NCBI GenBank assembly: GCA_003153075.1
Contig: PMBW01000243.1
Span: 1 to 7,312, forward strand
Direction: 5' to 3'
Source: Dehalococcoidia bacterium
Lineage (GTDB): Bacteria; Chloroflexota; Dehalococcoidia; Dehalococcoidales; Fen-1064
DNA: 7,312 bases
In this document: in pieces, positions 1 to 5,052 of the stretch
Position numbering within the stretch: position 1 is the stretch's first letter
Layout: every line of letters begins with the position of its first letter
Program-made: the position numbers and the translations under genes
Notes under the pieces: generated by a model
What the model saw: only the letters and a program-made list of their open reading frames with translations
Told to the model about the DNA's origin: nothing
Databases searched by the model: none

Positions 1-221
1 TCGAAATCGTTTTCAGGGTCTGGTATCGAATACTCATTTTTATCGATTATAAAACGGTAAAGATGCGAGTTAGTCCAGCCCATCCCTTCCTGGAGAATAA
101 GGTGTAAACGGTGTAATGTAATGTTGGAGGGAACAAGGATCCGTCGCCAAATTACCGGGTCGGTTTCTTTTAAGGTGACCTTAATTTGATAAATTACAGG
201 CGCATTGTTTTGTTTTACCAT
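1..221 (-). CDS. pRiA4b ORF-3-like protein, N-terminal part (cut by window edge)
   Basis: An open frame reads leftwards from an ATG at 221-219 and runs without a stop off the left edge, giving 73 complete codons. The product begins MVKQNNAPVIYQIKVTLKET and continues with a WRRILVP segment, a leucine/histidine-rich helix and an EGMGWTNSHLYRF segment. This order (YQ-KV-L, P-IWRR, L--LH--IQ--MGW--SHL--F) is the N-terminal signature of the plasmid pRiA4b ORF-3-like family (PF07929), recognised from memory of the family. The molecular function of the family is not known; members occur on plasmids and chromosomes and are often near mobile elements. The start is supported by AGAGGG about seven bases upstream (228-233 on the plus strand). 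It lies 136 bases downstream of the GH4 gene on the same strand. The C-terminal part is outside the window. Confidence 0.8.
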   Translation of the reverse strand, partial: MVKQNNAPVIYQIKVTLKETDPVIWRRILVPSNITLHRLHLILQEGMGWTNSHLYRFIIDKNEYSIPDPENDF

Positions 222-357
222 AAGATACCCTCTTCCTCGCTTTTTCGATTTTGGATTTGGGAAAAATTCGTTAGGCAAACAGAATATCTTACTTTCTGGT
301 CAAATGCTGTAAAAAAATAAGACCATGCCATAATATGTTAACTGGAGCGCTTTCTCC
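222..357. other. Intergenic gap between GH4 gene and pRiA4b-like gene
   Basis: This 136-base AT-rich spacer lies between two minus-strand genes. Read on the minus strand it holds a short GGAG-AAAGCG-CTCC inverted repeat just after the GH4 stop codon and a run of seven T about 35 bases further on. The two are too far apart to make a convincing intrinsic terminator. A TTGACC hexamer follows the T run, but no good -10 box sits at the right distance. The ribosome binding site of the left-hand gene is at its left end. Confidence 0.4.
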
Positions 358-1698
358 TCAAATGTCCCCGCCCTGTTTCCATCCCTTGGTATACTCTTTA
401 TTACTCTCAAATAATTCGTCGGCCATCCTGTGAATTTCATCGATCGCCAGCACCGCGCTCGTTAACGGGTCGACCAGAATCGCTTGAGTGATCTTCGTCT
501 TGTCCTTCTCCACTATTCCGCGTACCGTCAGTTCCTGCACGCTGACGTTTGCCCTGTTTAAAGCCGCTACTTGCGGGGGTAATCCCCCGACACGGCAAGG
601 ATGGATGCCTTCCTTGTCAACCAGGCACGGTACTTCGACACAGCAGCCCTCCGGCAGGTTAGTAATCAGTCCGGTGTTCTTAACGTTACCGTAAATACAG
701 ATAGGTTCTCCTGTTTCTATGGCCTTAATAATAAATGAACCGTACTCATCACTGCGTACCAAAGGGAATTTATAATTGCTCTGCATCTGTTGCTCGAAAA
801 TATCATTCCGTTCTTTCATGCGCGTATCAAATATTTTTCCTCTGTTAAGATATACCGCGCCGCTGTCTTGCTTGTACCTCTCAATGTCCTCCGGTCGCTT
901 CCTGAAATAGGGAACATATGTCGAAACGTGCTTGCTGGACTCCGTAACATAATACCCGAATGCTTTAAATAATTCCGCCCGTGCGATATCCGGTCCGTTG
1001 TAAGCCGCGTTTGGCCCCGAATATACCTCCGGGTCTCTAAATTTCTCTCTCAGTAATGGGTAGGCGTCTTCCCCGCGCCATTTGAATTCCAGAAACCATG
1101 CCATATGGTTGATCCCCGCCACCCGGTACGAGACCTCATCGTAAGGCACGCCGATATACCTGGCCAGTTCGGCGGACGTGCTTTGAATACTGTGGCATAG
1201 CCCCACGTTCTTGATCCGAGTATAATCGTTCATCGCCCAGCAGATCGGCGGCAGCGGATCCGTATAGTTCAGCAGCCAGGCATCCGGGCACAACTCTTCC
1301 ATATCATGGCAAATATCCAATAAGATCGGCAGGTGACGTAACCCGGCAAATATCGCGCAGGGTCCCTGGGTGCTGATATCGCCCTGGTCAAGCCCGTGCT
1401 TCAGCGTAATCTTCCGGTCGGTGTTGCCCAGCCGCCCGCCGCCGACCATGATTGCAACAAAAACATAATTTGCGTTTTTTAATGCCAGACGTCTGTCCGT
1501 TGTCGCCTCTATCCGGGTGTTAAACCTGTTTTGCTCCACCAGTTTCCTGGCGAAAGCGGCGGCGCGTTCCAGCGGTTCTTCGGCGATATCCATTAAGGTG
1601 ATCGTGCAATCTCGAATCTCCGGGCAAGCAATAATATCCGTTATCAGCCGGCTCGAAAAAACATGGCTTCCCGCGCCGATGATCACAATTTTCGCCAC
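358..1698 (-). CDS. Family 4 glycoside hydrolase, alpha-galactosidase (MelA)-like
   Basis: Encodes a 446-residue cytosolic glycosidase of family GH4, which cleaves glycosides by an NAD+- and Mn2+-dependent oxidation-elimination route. Visible marks (numbered from the GTG start) are the Rossmann dinucleotide loop IGAGS at 7-11, NYTDPL at 144-149, the metal cysteine in GLCHSIQ (C168), the metal histidine in GINHMAW (H198), and HVSTYVPYF at 257-265. The CHS(I/V) signature and colinearity along the whole length fit the E. coli MelA alpha-galactosidase group rather than the phospho-glucosidases (CNxP/CDxP). A galacturonidase or another alpha-glycosidase is possible. The MelA-type NPM triplet is DPL here, a change in the substrate pocket. 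Start choice: an upstream in-frame TTG at 1707 touches the SD sequence with no spacing, whereas GTG at 1698 lies nine bases after AGGAG. No transporter or regulator gene adjoins it, so the substrate cannot be inferred from context. Confidence 0.93.
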   Translation of the reverse strand: MAKIVIIGAGSHVFSSRLITDIIACPEIRDCTITLMDIAEEPLERAAAFARKLVEQNRFNTRIEATTDRRLALKNANYVFVAIMVGGGRLGNTDRKITLKHGLDQGDISTQGPCAIFAGLRHLPILLDICHDMEELCPDAWLLNYTDPLPPICWAMNDYTRIKNVGLCHSIQSTSAELARYIGVPYDEVSYRVAGINHMAWFLEFKWRGEDAYPLLREKFRDPEVYSGPNAAYNGPDIARAELFKAFGYYVTESSKHVSTYVPYFRKRPEDIERYKQDSGAVYLNRGKIFDTRMKERNDIFEQQMQSNYKFPLVRSDEYGSFIIKAIETGEPICIYGNVKNTGLITNLPEGCCVEVPCLVDKEGIHPCRVGGLPPQVAALNRANVSVQELTVRGIVEKDKTKITQAILVDPLTSAVLAIDEIHRMADELFESNKEYTKGWKQGGDI

Positions 1699-1707
1699 TT
1701 TTTTCAA

Positions 1708-1714
1708 CTCCTGA
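1708..1714 (-). promoter_or_regulatory. Ribosome binding site deciding the GH4 start
   Basis: On the minus strand this reads TCAGGAG. It directly abuts an in-frame TTG (1707-1705), which is too close for initiation, and stands nine bases from the GTG at 1698-1696. This favours the shorter protein, beginning (M)AKIVIIGAGS, a usual N-terminus for a Rossmann-fold enzyme. Confidence 0.75.
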
Positions 1715-1760
1715 CCGCTATTTCCCGTCTAAAACCGGACTGCTAACTAGTATGGTGTCT

Positions 1761-1775
1761 CTAACACTTCGTTAG
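1761..1775. promoter_or_regulatory. CTAAC inverted repeat upstream of GH4 gene
   Basis: CTAAC, five bases, GTTAG is a perfect 5-bp inverted repeat about 63 bases upstream of the GH4 start. Its position would suit an operator, but it is short and no adjoining regulator gene supports this. Confidence 0.25.
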
Positions 1776-1782
1776 AATACGC

Positions 1783-1860
1783 TATTCCCATACCGACTTT
1801 CGTCGGTATCCAGAAACAATAGAGTACCGACTGGATCCCCATGTCCTTTGGGATGGTATA
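1783..1860. repeat. REP-like inverted doublet
   Basis: Two hairpin units face in opposite directions. The left unit contains the perfect 8-bp stem ATACCGAC / GTCGGTAT (1790-1797 and 1802-1809) with a TTTC loop and ends in ATCCAG. The right unit starts with CTGGAT (1831-1836) and carries a weaker ATCCC / GGGAT stem. Read outward from the centre, both units follow the frame CTGGATxCC...GGxATGG. ATCCAG (1808-1813) and CTGGAT (1831-1836) form a 6-bp inverted repeat at the centre. TACCGAC also recurs at 1825-1831, so GTCGGTA can pair either way. The layout resembles paired REP/BIME elements that are dispersed between genes. Family membership is inferred from form, not from a search. Confidence 0.55.
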
Positions 1861-2020
1861 AAACCCGGGGGCTAACGCTATTTAAGAAGCGCCACACTAG
1901 GTATTTGTCAAATTCAATACGAATGATATCCTAATCGCGGCTGATTATCAAACATTTTATTGCCGGGGGCAGATTCTCTTTCGGTAGGTTTCTCCCTTCT
2001 TCCCAAAGAAATGCTGCTGA

Positions 2021-2038
2021 GAAATTTCCCGAAATTTC
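2021..2038. repeat. Tandem GAAATTTC palindromes
   Basis: The 8-base palindrome GAAATTTC occurs at 2021-2028 and again at 2031-2038, one helical turn apart. This spacing could suit a dimeric regulator bound twice on one face of the helix. It lies over 300 bases from the GH4 start, so a role there is uncertain. Confidence 0.3.
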
Positions 2039-2058
2039 ACCAATAAAGTTACTTTTCT

Positions 2059-2073
2059 CCCTTTTGTAAAGGG
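2059..2073. repeat. CCCTTT/AAAGGG hairpin, dispersed-repeat type
   Basis: CCCTTT-tgt-AAAGGG is a perfect 6-bp stem with a 3-base loop, followed by GGCTAGGAGG. Sequences of this form (CCCTTT, short loop, AAAGGG, then a G-rich tail) resemble common intergenic repeats in many bacteria. No T tract follows on either strand, so it is not read as an intrinsic terminator. Confidence 0.4.
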
Positions 2074-2091
2074 TGGCTAGGAGGTATTTAT

Positions 2092-2283
2092 TCACAAATA
2101 CGCAGGGTTTCTCCTGCCGTTGGATTCTTTAGTAAAATAATTCACTTCATTAGTAATCAGTTTAGTTGATGCATGAACTAGATTGCCCCGGTCGGCCCCC
2201 ATCCCGCTGGAAATCCGGAGCCACATGATTAGCGTTCCAATATTCTCAGGCGTCCTTCTCAGATTCAAACAAATAGTCATCAA
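2092..2283 (-). CDS. Short unidentified ORF, possibly a gene remnant
   Basis: A 63-codon minus-strand frame starts at TTG (2283), with ATG as the second codon. The product contains the stretch LRRTPENIGTLIMWLRIS and, later, KLITNEVNYFTKESNGRR. I do not recognise the family. There is no signal peptide and no clear membrane segment, and the region upstream has only a weak purine stretch (GCGGA). The frame stays open a few codons upstream of the start, back to a TAA, without a better start codon, which would suit a decayed gene end. It sits between a hairpin repeat and a tandem array. It could be chance; confidence is low. Confidence 0.2.
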   Translation of the reverse strand: MMTICLNLRRTPENIGTLIMWLRISSGMGADRGNLVHASTKLITNEVNYFTKESNGRRNPAYL

Positions 2284-2335
2284 ATCCGCATGTACCTGTT
2301 TTTAGTATTTGTTGTTGTTTATCATTTTGAGTTTG

Positions 2336-2374
2336 TTTGGAATTTGGACTTTGAGATTTGGTATTTGATTTTTG
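2336..2374. repeat. Heptanucleotide tandem array (TTTGGAA type)
   Basis: Five consecutive 7-base units read TTTGGAA, TTTGGAC, TTTGAGA, TTTGGTA and TTTGATT, followed by a further TTTG. Each starts with TTTG exactly seven bases after the last. Looser TTTG-rich sequence continues to the left (about 2303-2335). The array ends eight bases from the oxidoreductase stop codon, on its 3' side. Confidence 0.75.
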
Positions 2375-2382
2375 TCGCCCCG

Positions 2383-3096
2383 TTATTTTCCCGTCGTCGT
2401 GGTTTGCTGGTAATACGGCTCATAATTAGGGCCGCTGATATCCGCGTTATTGTTATATCCGGCCTTTTCCCAATAGCCGCGGAAGTTTGTATCTGAAGAC
2501 AGCTCGATACGGGTCACCCACTTCGCCCATTTGTAACCAAGTTTATTTTTTGCCACCACCTGGAAAGGGAACCCGCGGTTTGCCGGCAGCGTAATGTCGT
2601 TGTTCTTCAAAGCGATGATGATATTATTTGTCGTTAAATAGTTCAAATCCAGTGAAGTATACCCATTTTGGTCGTCCGCTGTATAAAAAATGGCAATTTT
2701 AGCCTCTGGTCTGACCATGGCATCGGCGAAAATAGCGTTGAGTTCGGGGCCGGTCCATTTGGCGGCGAAAGCCCAACCCTCCACGCAATTTAAATCCGTT
2801 ACCTGCGATATCTGCGGATAAGCTTGCAAATCGGCATAACTCAGGCTCAGCGGGTGGTCCACCAGTCCGTCGACGGTCAGTGTGTATGTCGCCCTGTCGA
2901 TGTTCTGGGTCCCTTTCAAGGCATTATTGCGTTGATTTTTAATCGGAGTCAGATTTTGACCTTGAAACTGCACGGCTTCAGTCTCTCCCGGTCCGGAAGG
3001 AACCGGCTCTGTACTGCAACCGAGCATAAAAGAGGAGAACAACGTGATACACGCCCAGAACAGGCACCATAGCCGTGATCTATTATTATTTAACAT
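2383..3096 (-). CDS. Molybdopterin-dependent oxidoreductase lipoprotein (sulfite oxidase fold)
   Basis: A 237-residue protein with an N-terminal lipoprotein signal: a hydrophobic stretch at about 9-26 ends in the lipobox FMLGC, with Cys27 as the predicted lipid-bearing residue, followed by a Ser/Pro/Gly-rich linker. The rest (about 65-215) matches the oxidoreductase molybdopterin-binding domain (PF00174): YTLTVDGLV, then DLNCVEGW with Cys104 as the expected molybdenum ligand, WTGPELNAIF, RGFPFQVVA, GYKWAKWVTRIEL and GYWEKAGY. No heme domain or C-terminal dimerisation domain is present, so it is a minimal form comparable to the MsrP catalytic subunit. It probably acts on the outer face of the membrane; substrate and electron partner are unknown, and no partner membrane cytochrome gene lies nearby. 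No twin-arginine motif and no good SD sequence precede ATG 3096; an in-frame TGA nine codons upstream rules out a longer N-terminus. Confidence 0.9.
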   Translation of the reverse strand: MLNNNRSRLWCLFWACITLFSSFMLGCSTEPVPSGPGETEAVQFQGQNLTPIKNQRNNALKGTQNIDRATYTLTVDGLVDHPLSLSYADLQAYPQISQVTDLNCVEGWAFAAKWTGPELNAIFADAMVRPEAKIAIFYTADDQNGYTSLDLNYLTTNNIIIALKNNDITLPANRGFPFQVVAKNKLGYKWAKWVTRIELSSDTNFRGYWEKAGYNNNADISGPNYEPYYQQTTTTGK

Positions 3097-3623
3097 AATC
3101 AGACAGCCGTAATCAACCCATCAAAGACATTGTAATATTTTCAATGAGTCAATTCTACCTGTCTGCAAATATAAAAGATATAAAGCGGTTGCCAAAAATA
3201 TAACAAATTGATGACATTTACCGGTAACGGTCGGTTTCAAGGCGAGAACGGGTATTTATTCATCTCGCAATAGGTCGACTCAAACGTAACTTTAATTAAT
3301 TTAATAACTATAAACATCCCGCTGGAACTCTTATAAATTTCTGAATAATCGTTATTAATAGTCTGAACTAACAAATTACTCGCTAGCGCCTTATTTTATG
3401 ATTGAAATTGTGTATTCGGAGGCTAAAGATTGTATCTATTTAATTATGAGACCATTAGTAACTAAAGTGGGTTCCTTCTTCTGTGGGCTGCTTTTTGTTA
3501 TACTTATGCTTCTCTCCCTATCAGGCTTATGGTCCCGGAGTTACGATGGCAGAAGGAATGAAAGAGAGTGCTTTATTATTAAAATCCGTGCTTACAACTT
3601 ATAACTCACAACTCAAAATTCAC
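3097..3623. other. Intergenic region upstream of oxidoreductase gene
   Basis: These 527 bases separate the oxidoreductase start from the stop codon of the response regulator upstream. The left part is AT-rich and carries a promoter candidate at 3168-3195. Further upstream are three CGGT repeats (3222-3235), a GCGAGA / TCTCGC inverted repeat with a 15-base loop (3242-3268), an AT-rich block (about 3290-3360) and a CGCTAGCG palindrome (3381-3388). The right part holds a plus-strand open frame (3398-3604) that I do not accept as a gene, and a heptanucleotide array (3590-3624). No intrinsic terminator for the response regulator is evident. Confidence 0.5.
3168..3195 (-). promoter_or_regulatory. 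Candidate sigma-70 promoter for the oxidoreductase gene
   Basis: On the minus strand, TTGGCA (3195-3190) is followed after 16 bases by TATATT (3173-3168). Each hexamer matches five of six consensus bases. The expected start of transcription gives a leader of about 65 bases before ATG 3096. Confidence 0.5.
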
Positions 3624-3624
3624 T
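3590..3624. repeat. Heptanucleotide tandem array (ACTCACA type)
   Basis: Seven-base units GCTTACA, ACTTATA, ACTCACA, ACTCAAA and ATTCACT follow one another without gaps. The array touches the stop codon of the response regulator (3624-3626), on its 3' side. The unit differs from the TTTG array at 2336, but the period and the position relative to a gene end are the same. Confidence 0.7.
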
Positions 3625-4319
3625 TAGCTCTTCGCCTGGAATTTATAGCCGATACCCGGCACAGTAATGATATAAGTTGGATTAGTCGGGTCCGGCTCTA
3701 TCTTGGACCTCAAACGGCTGGTGAAGACGTGTAAATATTCTCTTTCCTGCGCGTATTCGCTGCCCCAGACTCGATTTAAAAGCTGGGCGTAAGTCAGCAC
3801 TTTCTCCGCGTTTAACGCCAGTTCACGTAATAGATCGTATTCAGTGGGCGTCATTTTAATCGCGATTCCATTTACGGAAACTTTTCTTTCTGCGTAATTG
3901 ATTTGCAGACCGTCGCAGTTGAAAGTAGGTTCATTTTCGGAACTGCTGGCGGCAGATGTGCGCCGCAGCACAGCTTTCACGCGCGCCGTTAGTTCCCCGA
4001 CACCGAATGGTTTGGTAATATAGTCATCCGCGCCCAGTTCCAGACATTTTACTTTGTCATCCTCGTCACCTCTGGCGCTCAGCATGATGATCGGTACTTG
4101 CGACCATTCACGCACACGGCGGCAGGTTTCAAATCCGTCCATCGTCGGCATCATGATGTCCAGTAGCATCAGGTCAGGAGCCTCTTTTTCCACTATCTTC
4201 AGCGCTTCTGCGCCGTTGCTTGCCGCCATTGTTTCAAAGTGATGGATTTCCAGATTGGCTCTTAAAAATTTCAATATTGCCGGTTCGTCGTCAACAATCA
4301 GTATTCGTATGCGTCGCAT
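3624..4319 (-). CDS. OmpR/KdpE-family response regulator
   Basis: A 231-residue two-component transcription regulator. The receiver domain (about 3-118) has the acidic pair D10/D11 in VDDE, the phosphoacceptor D54 in LLDIMMP, the switch residue S81 in MLSAR and K103 in ITKPFG. The winged-helix DNA-binding domain (about 131-228) contains LTPTEYDLL-like MTPTEYDLL, AQLLNRVWG, YLHVFTSRLRSKIE and GIGYKF. The KPFGVGEL and RVWG...YLHVF...LRSKIEPDP stretches resemble KdpE, but no kdp genes or histidine kinase lie in the window, so its signal and targets are unknown. Start choice: ATG 4319 has GGGAG six bases upstream and a promoter just before it; an upstream in-frame GTG at 4370 would overlap that promoter's -35 box and is rejected. 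Its nearest downstream gene is the molybdopterin lipoprotein, 527 bases away. Confidence 0.94.
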   Translation of the reverse strand: MRRIRILIVDDEPAILKFLRANLEIHHFETMAASNGAEALKIVEKEAPDLMLLDIMMPTMDGFETCRRVREWSQVPIIMLSARGDEDDKVKCLELGADDYITKPFGVGELTARVKAVLRRTSAASSSENEPTFNCDGLQINYAERKVSVNGIAIKMTPTEYDLLRELALNAEKVLTYAQLLNRVWGSEYAQEREYLHVFTSRLRSKIEPDPTNPTYIITVPGIGYKFQAKS

Positions 4320-4325
4320 CTTATA

Positions 4326-4330
4326 CTCCC
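4326..4330 (-). promoter_or_regulatory. Ribosome binding site deciding the response regulator start
   Basis: GGGAG (extended as GGAAGGGAG) on the minus strand lies six bases from ATG 4319-4317. It marks the internal methionine of the long open frame as the true start. Confidence 0.8.
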
Positions 4331-4345
4331 TTCCATATGGATTAT

Positions 4346-4375
4346 AATATAACACTTGGCGCATGAACACATCAA
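4346..4375 (-). promoter_or_regulatory. Candidate promoter of the response regulator
   Basis: On the minus strand TTGATG (4375-4370) is followed after 18 bases by TATATT (4351-4346), which is preceded by TGT as in an extended -10 element. A second TATAAT overlaps at 4346-4341. Transcription would start near 4339, leaving a leader of about 20 bases that contains the ribosome binding site. Confidence 0.55.
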
Positions 4376-4382
4376 CACTGAA

Positions 4383-4402
4383 ATAGTCAGCAGCCTGACT
4401 AT
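4383..4402. promoter_or_regulatory. 8-bp inverted repeat, operator candidate
   Basis: ATAGTCAG, CAGC, CTGACTAT is a perfect 8-bp inverted repeat seven bases upstream of the -35 box of the response regulator promoter. The position suits an activator site, possibly for autoregulation. It could instead be a weak hairpin ending the upstream small transcript, but only a short T stretch follows. Confidence 0.4.
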
Positions 4403-4458
4403 CTTGTGAGAATTACCTCAGGCATGGCTTCTCAATGATGCCATTGACTTGTAAAAAT

Positions 4459-4474
4459 TTAGTACTAGTACTAA
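4459..4474. promoter_or_regulatory. 16-base perfect palindrome TTAGTACTAGTACTAA
   Basis: The sequence is identical on both strands over 16 bases. This is the form of sites bound by dimeric repressors such as the TetR or MarR families. It lies about 120 bases upstream of the likely transcription start of the response regulator and about 95 bases beyond the end of the possible small membrane protein gene. No regulator of those families is encoded in the window. Confidence 0.4.
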
Positions 4475-4567
4475 CTGAAGAGCCAATTGATCATTGATTT
4501 GTCTGGTTTTTGCCCTTCGGATTACTACGGATTTTTACAGGTGAAGGTGAATTTTGTCTCCCATGAT

Positions 4568-4750
4568 TTAAAAATGGATGTTCTTAAAATAGACCTTCTT
4601 TCGTTGGAATTGATTTGTTTTGCGATCGCGAAAATAATCAAACGATATCTTCAACAAAAAGTAGCTGGCCATGAAGCCCATCACGGTCCAGAGCGGGAAT
4701 AGGATTGTCTCAGCTAACCTTTCATGAAACAGGTTAGTGGTTAAATTCAC
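4568..4750 (-). CDS. Possible small single-span membrane protein
   Basis: A 60-codon minus-strand frame from GTG 4750. The product has a short polar N-terminus, one hydrophobic segment (about residues 15-36, TILFPLWTVMGFMASYFLLK), then a basic tail with FRDRK and QRKKVYFK. The charge pattern suggests a single membrane span with the basic C-terminus inside. I do not recognise a family. Support comes from a promoter-like TTGACC-17-TTAAAT just upstream and from the plausible protein composition. Against it, GGAG is only two bases from the GTG (a GGA lies at seven bases), so the start is insecure. It lies upstream of the response regulator on the same strand, 248 bases away. Confidence 0.4.
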   Translation of the reverse strand: MNLTTNLFHERLAETILFPLWTVMGFMASYFLLKISFDYFRDRKTNQFQRKKVYFKNIHF

Positions 4751-4773
4751 GACTCCGTCCGGAATAATTTTAG

Positions 4774-4802
4774 ATTTAATAGTACTTTGGTTTGTTGGTC
4801 AA
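4774..4802 (-). promoter_or_regulatory. Candidate promoter of the small membrane protein ORF
   Basis: On the minus strand TTGACC (4802-4797, five of six matches) is followed after 17 bases by TTAAAT (4779-4774, four of six). The expected leader before GTG 4750 is about 17 bases. Confidence 0.4.
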
Positions 4803-4832
4803 TAATCAGGAAAAATAATATTGGCTGTGTCT

Positions 4833-4860
4833 AAGCCGAAAGCTGGAAGCTGCGGCTGTA
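4833..4860. repeat. Heptanucleotide tandem array (AAGCTGA type), copy 1
   Basis: Four 7-base units follow without gaps: AAGCCGA, AAGCTGG, AAGCTGC and GGCTGTA. The consensus AAGCTGx is shared with the array at 5053-5073. Confidence 0.65.
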
Positions 4861-5011
4861 AATACTTACTCATACTTTACGCCGGCAAATATATTGAAAA
4901 TCCAGTATGTGTTGGGTATTTGGAATGTTACCCTGAAAAACCAAAATAAGTTTAAGCCTCCAGGGAGCCTGATATTAAATTGTGTGTTATTGTTTAATAA
5001 ATATTCCCGCA

Positions 5012-5020
5012 TGTTATAAT
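5012..5020 (+). promoter_or_regulatory. Extended -10 promoter for the acetyltransferase operon
   Basis: TGTTATAAT contains a perfect -10 hexamer (5015-5020) with the TGn extension. The best -35 match, TTGTTT at 4990-4995, is weak and 19 bases away, which is acceptable for an extended -10 promoter. The leader to the first gene would be about 115 bases and would contain a heptad array and a hairpin. Confidence 0.55.
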
Positions 5021-5052
5021 AGTAAATTCAATTAGTAAAAATAGTGCAAAAT

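Larger units (their letters stand above)
1715..2382. other. Long intergenic region rich in repeats, no secure gene
   Basis: About 670 bases separate the oxidoreductase stop from the GH4 ribosome binding site. From left to right the region holds a CTAAC-acttc-GTTAG inverted repeat (1761-1775), a REP-like doublet (1783-1860), two copies of GAAATTTC ten bases apart (2021-2038), a CCCTTT-tgt-AAAGGG hairpin (2059-2073), one weak minus-strand ORF (2092-2283) and a 7-base tandem array (2336-2374). I see no convincing sigma-70 promoter for the GH4 gene and no terminator with a T tract. The density of repeats and the absence of a clear gene suggest a spacer that has accumulated small repeat elements and perhaps gene debris. 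Confidence 0.6.
4320..4567. other. Regulatory region upstream of the response regulator
   Basis: These 248 bases lie between a possible small membrane protein gene (ending at 4568) and the response regulator. They hold a promoter and ribosome binding site at the left end, then an 8-bp inverted repeat (4383-4402), overlapping weaker inverted repeats TGAGAA / TTCTCA (4407-4412, 4429-4434) and GGCAT / ATGCC (4421-4425, 4438-4442), and a 16-base palindrome (4459-4474). From 4487 to 4567 I see nothing notable. Confidence 0.55.

Noticed and set aside
312..357. Possible intrinsic terminator after the GH4 gene (GGAG/CTCC and T7 run)
   Set aside because: The stem is only four bases and the T run lies more than 20 bases beyond it, so the parts do not form a terminator.
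2290..2496. Plus-strand open frame rich in F, V, W and L
   Set aside because: The apparent hydrophobic protein is a translation of the TTTG heptad array and then runs antisense into the oxidoreductase gene.
2200..3327. Exact 13-base direct repeat CATCCCGCTGGAA at 2200-2212 and 3315-3327
   Set aside because: A 13-base match between two places in 7.3 kb is expected by chance at an appreciable rate, and neither the flanks nor the contexts are alike.
3398..3604. Plus-strand open frame with a hydrophobic segment (VGSFFCGLLFVILMLL)
   Set aside because: It has no ribosome binding site at ATG 3398 or at the internal ATG 3446. Its 3' end is made of the heptad array, and no promoter is evident. The hydrophobic stretch alone is not enough.
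3483..3734. Plus-strand open frame overlapping the 3' end of the response regulator
   Set aside because: It is antisense to well-supported coding sequence, reads through the heptad array, and shows no family resemblance.
4320..4370. Longer N-terminus of the response regulator from GTG 4370
   Set aside because: The extension covers the likely promoter and ribosome binding site, and MRRIRILIVDDE is the usual start of a receiver domain.
4487..4702. Plus-strand open frame of 71 codons starting at TTG 4487
   Set aside because: It is antisense to the more plausible small membrane ORF, lacks a ribosome binding site, and the product shows no recognisable features.
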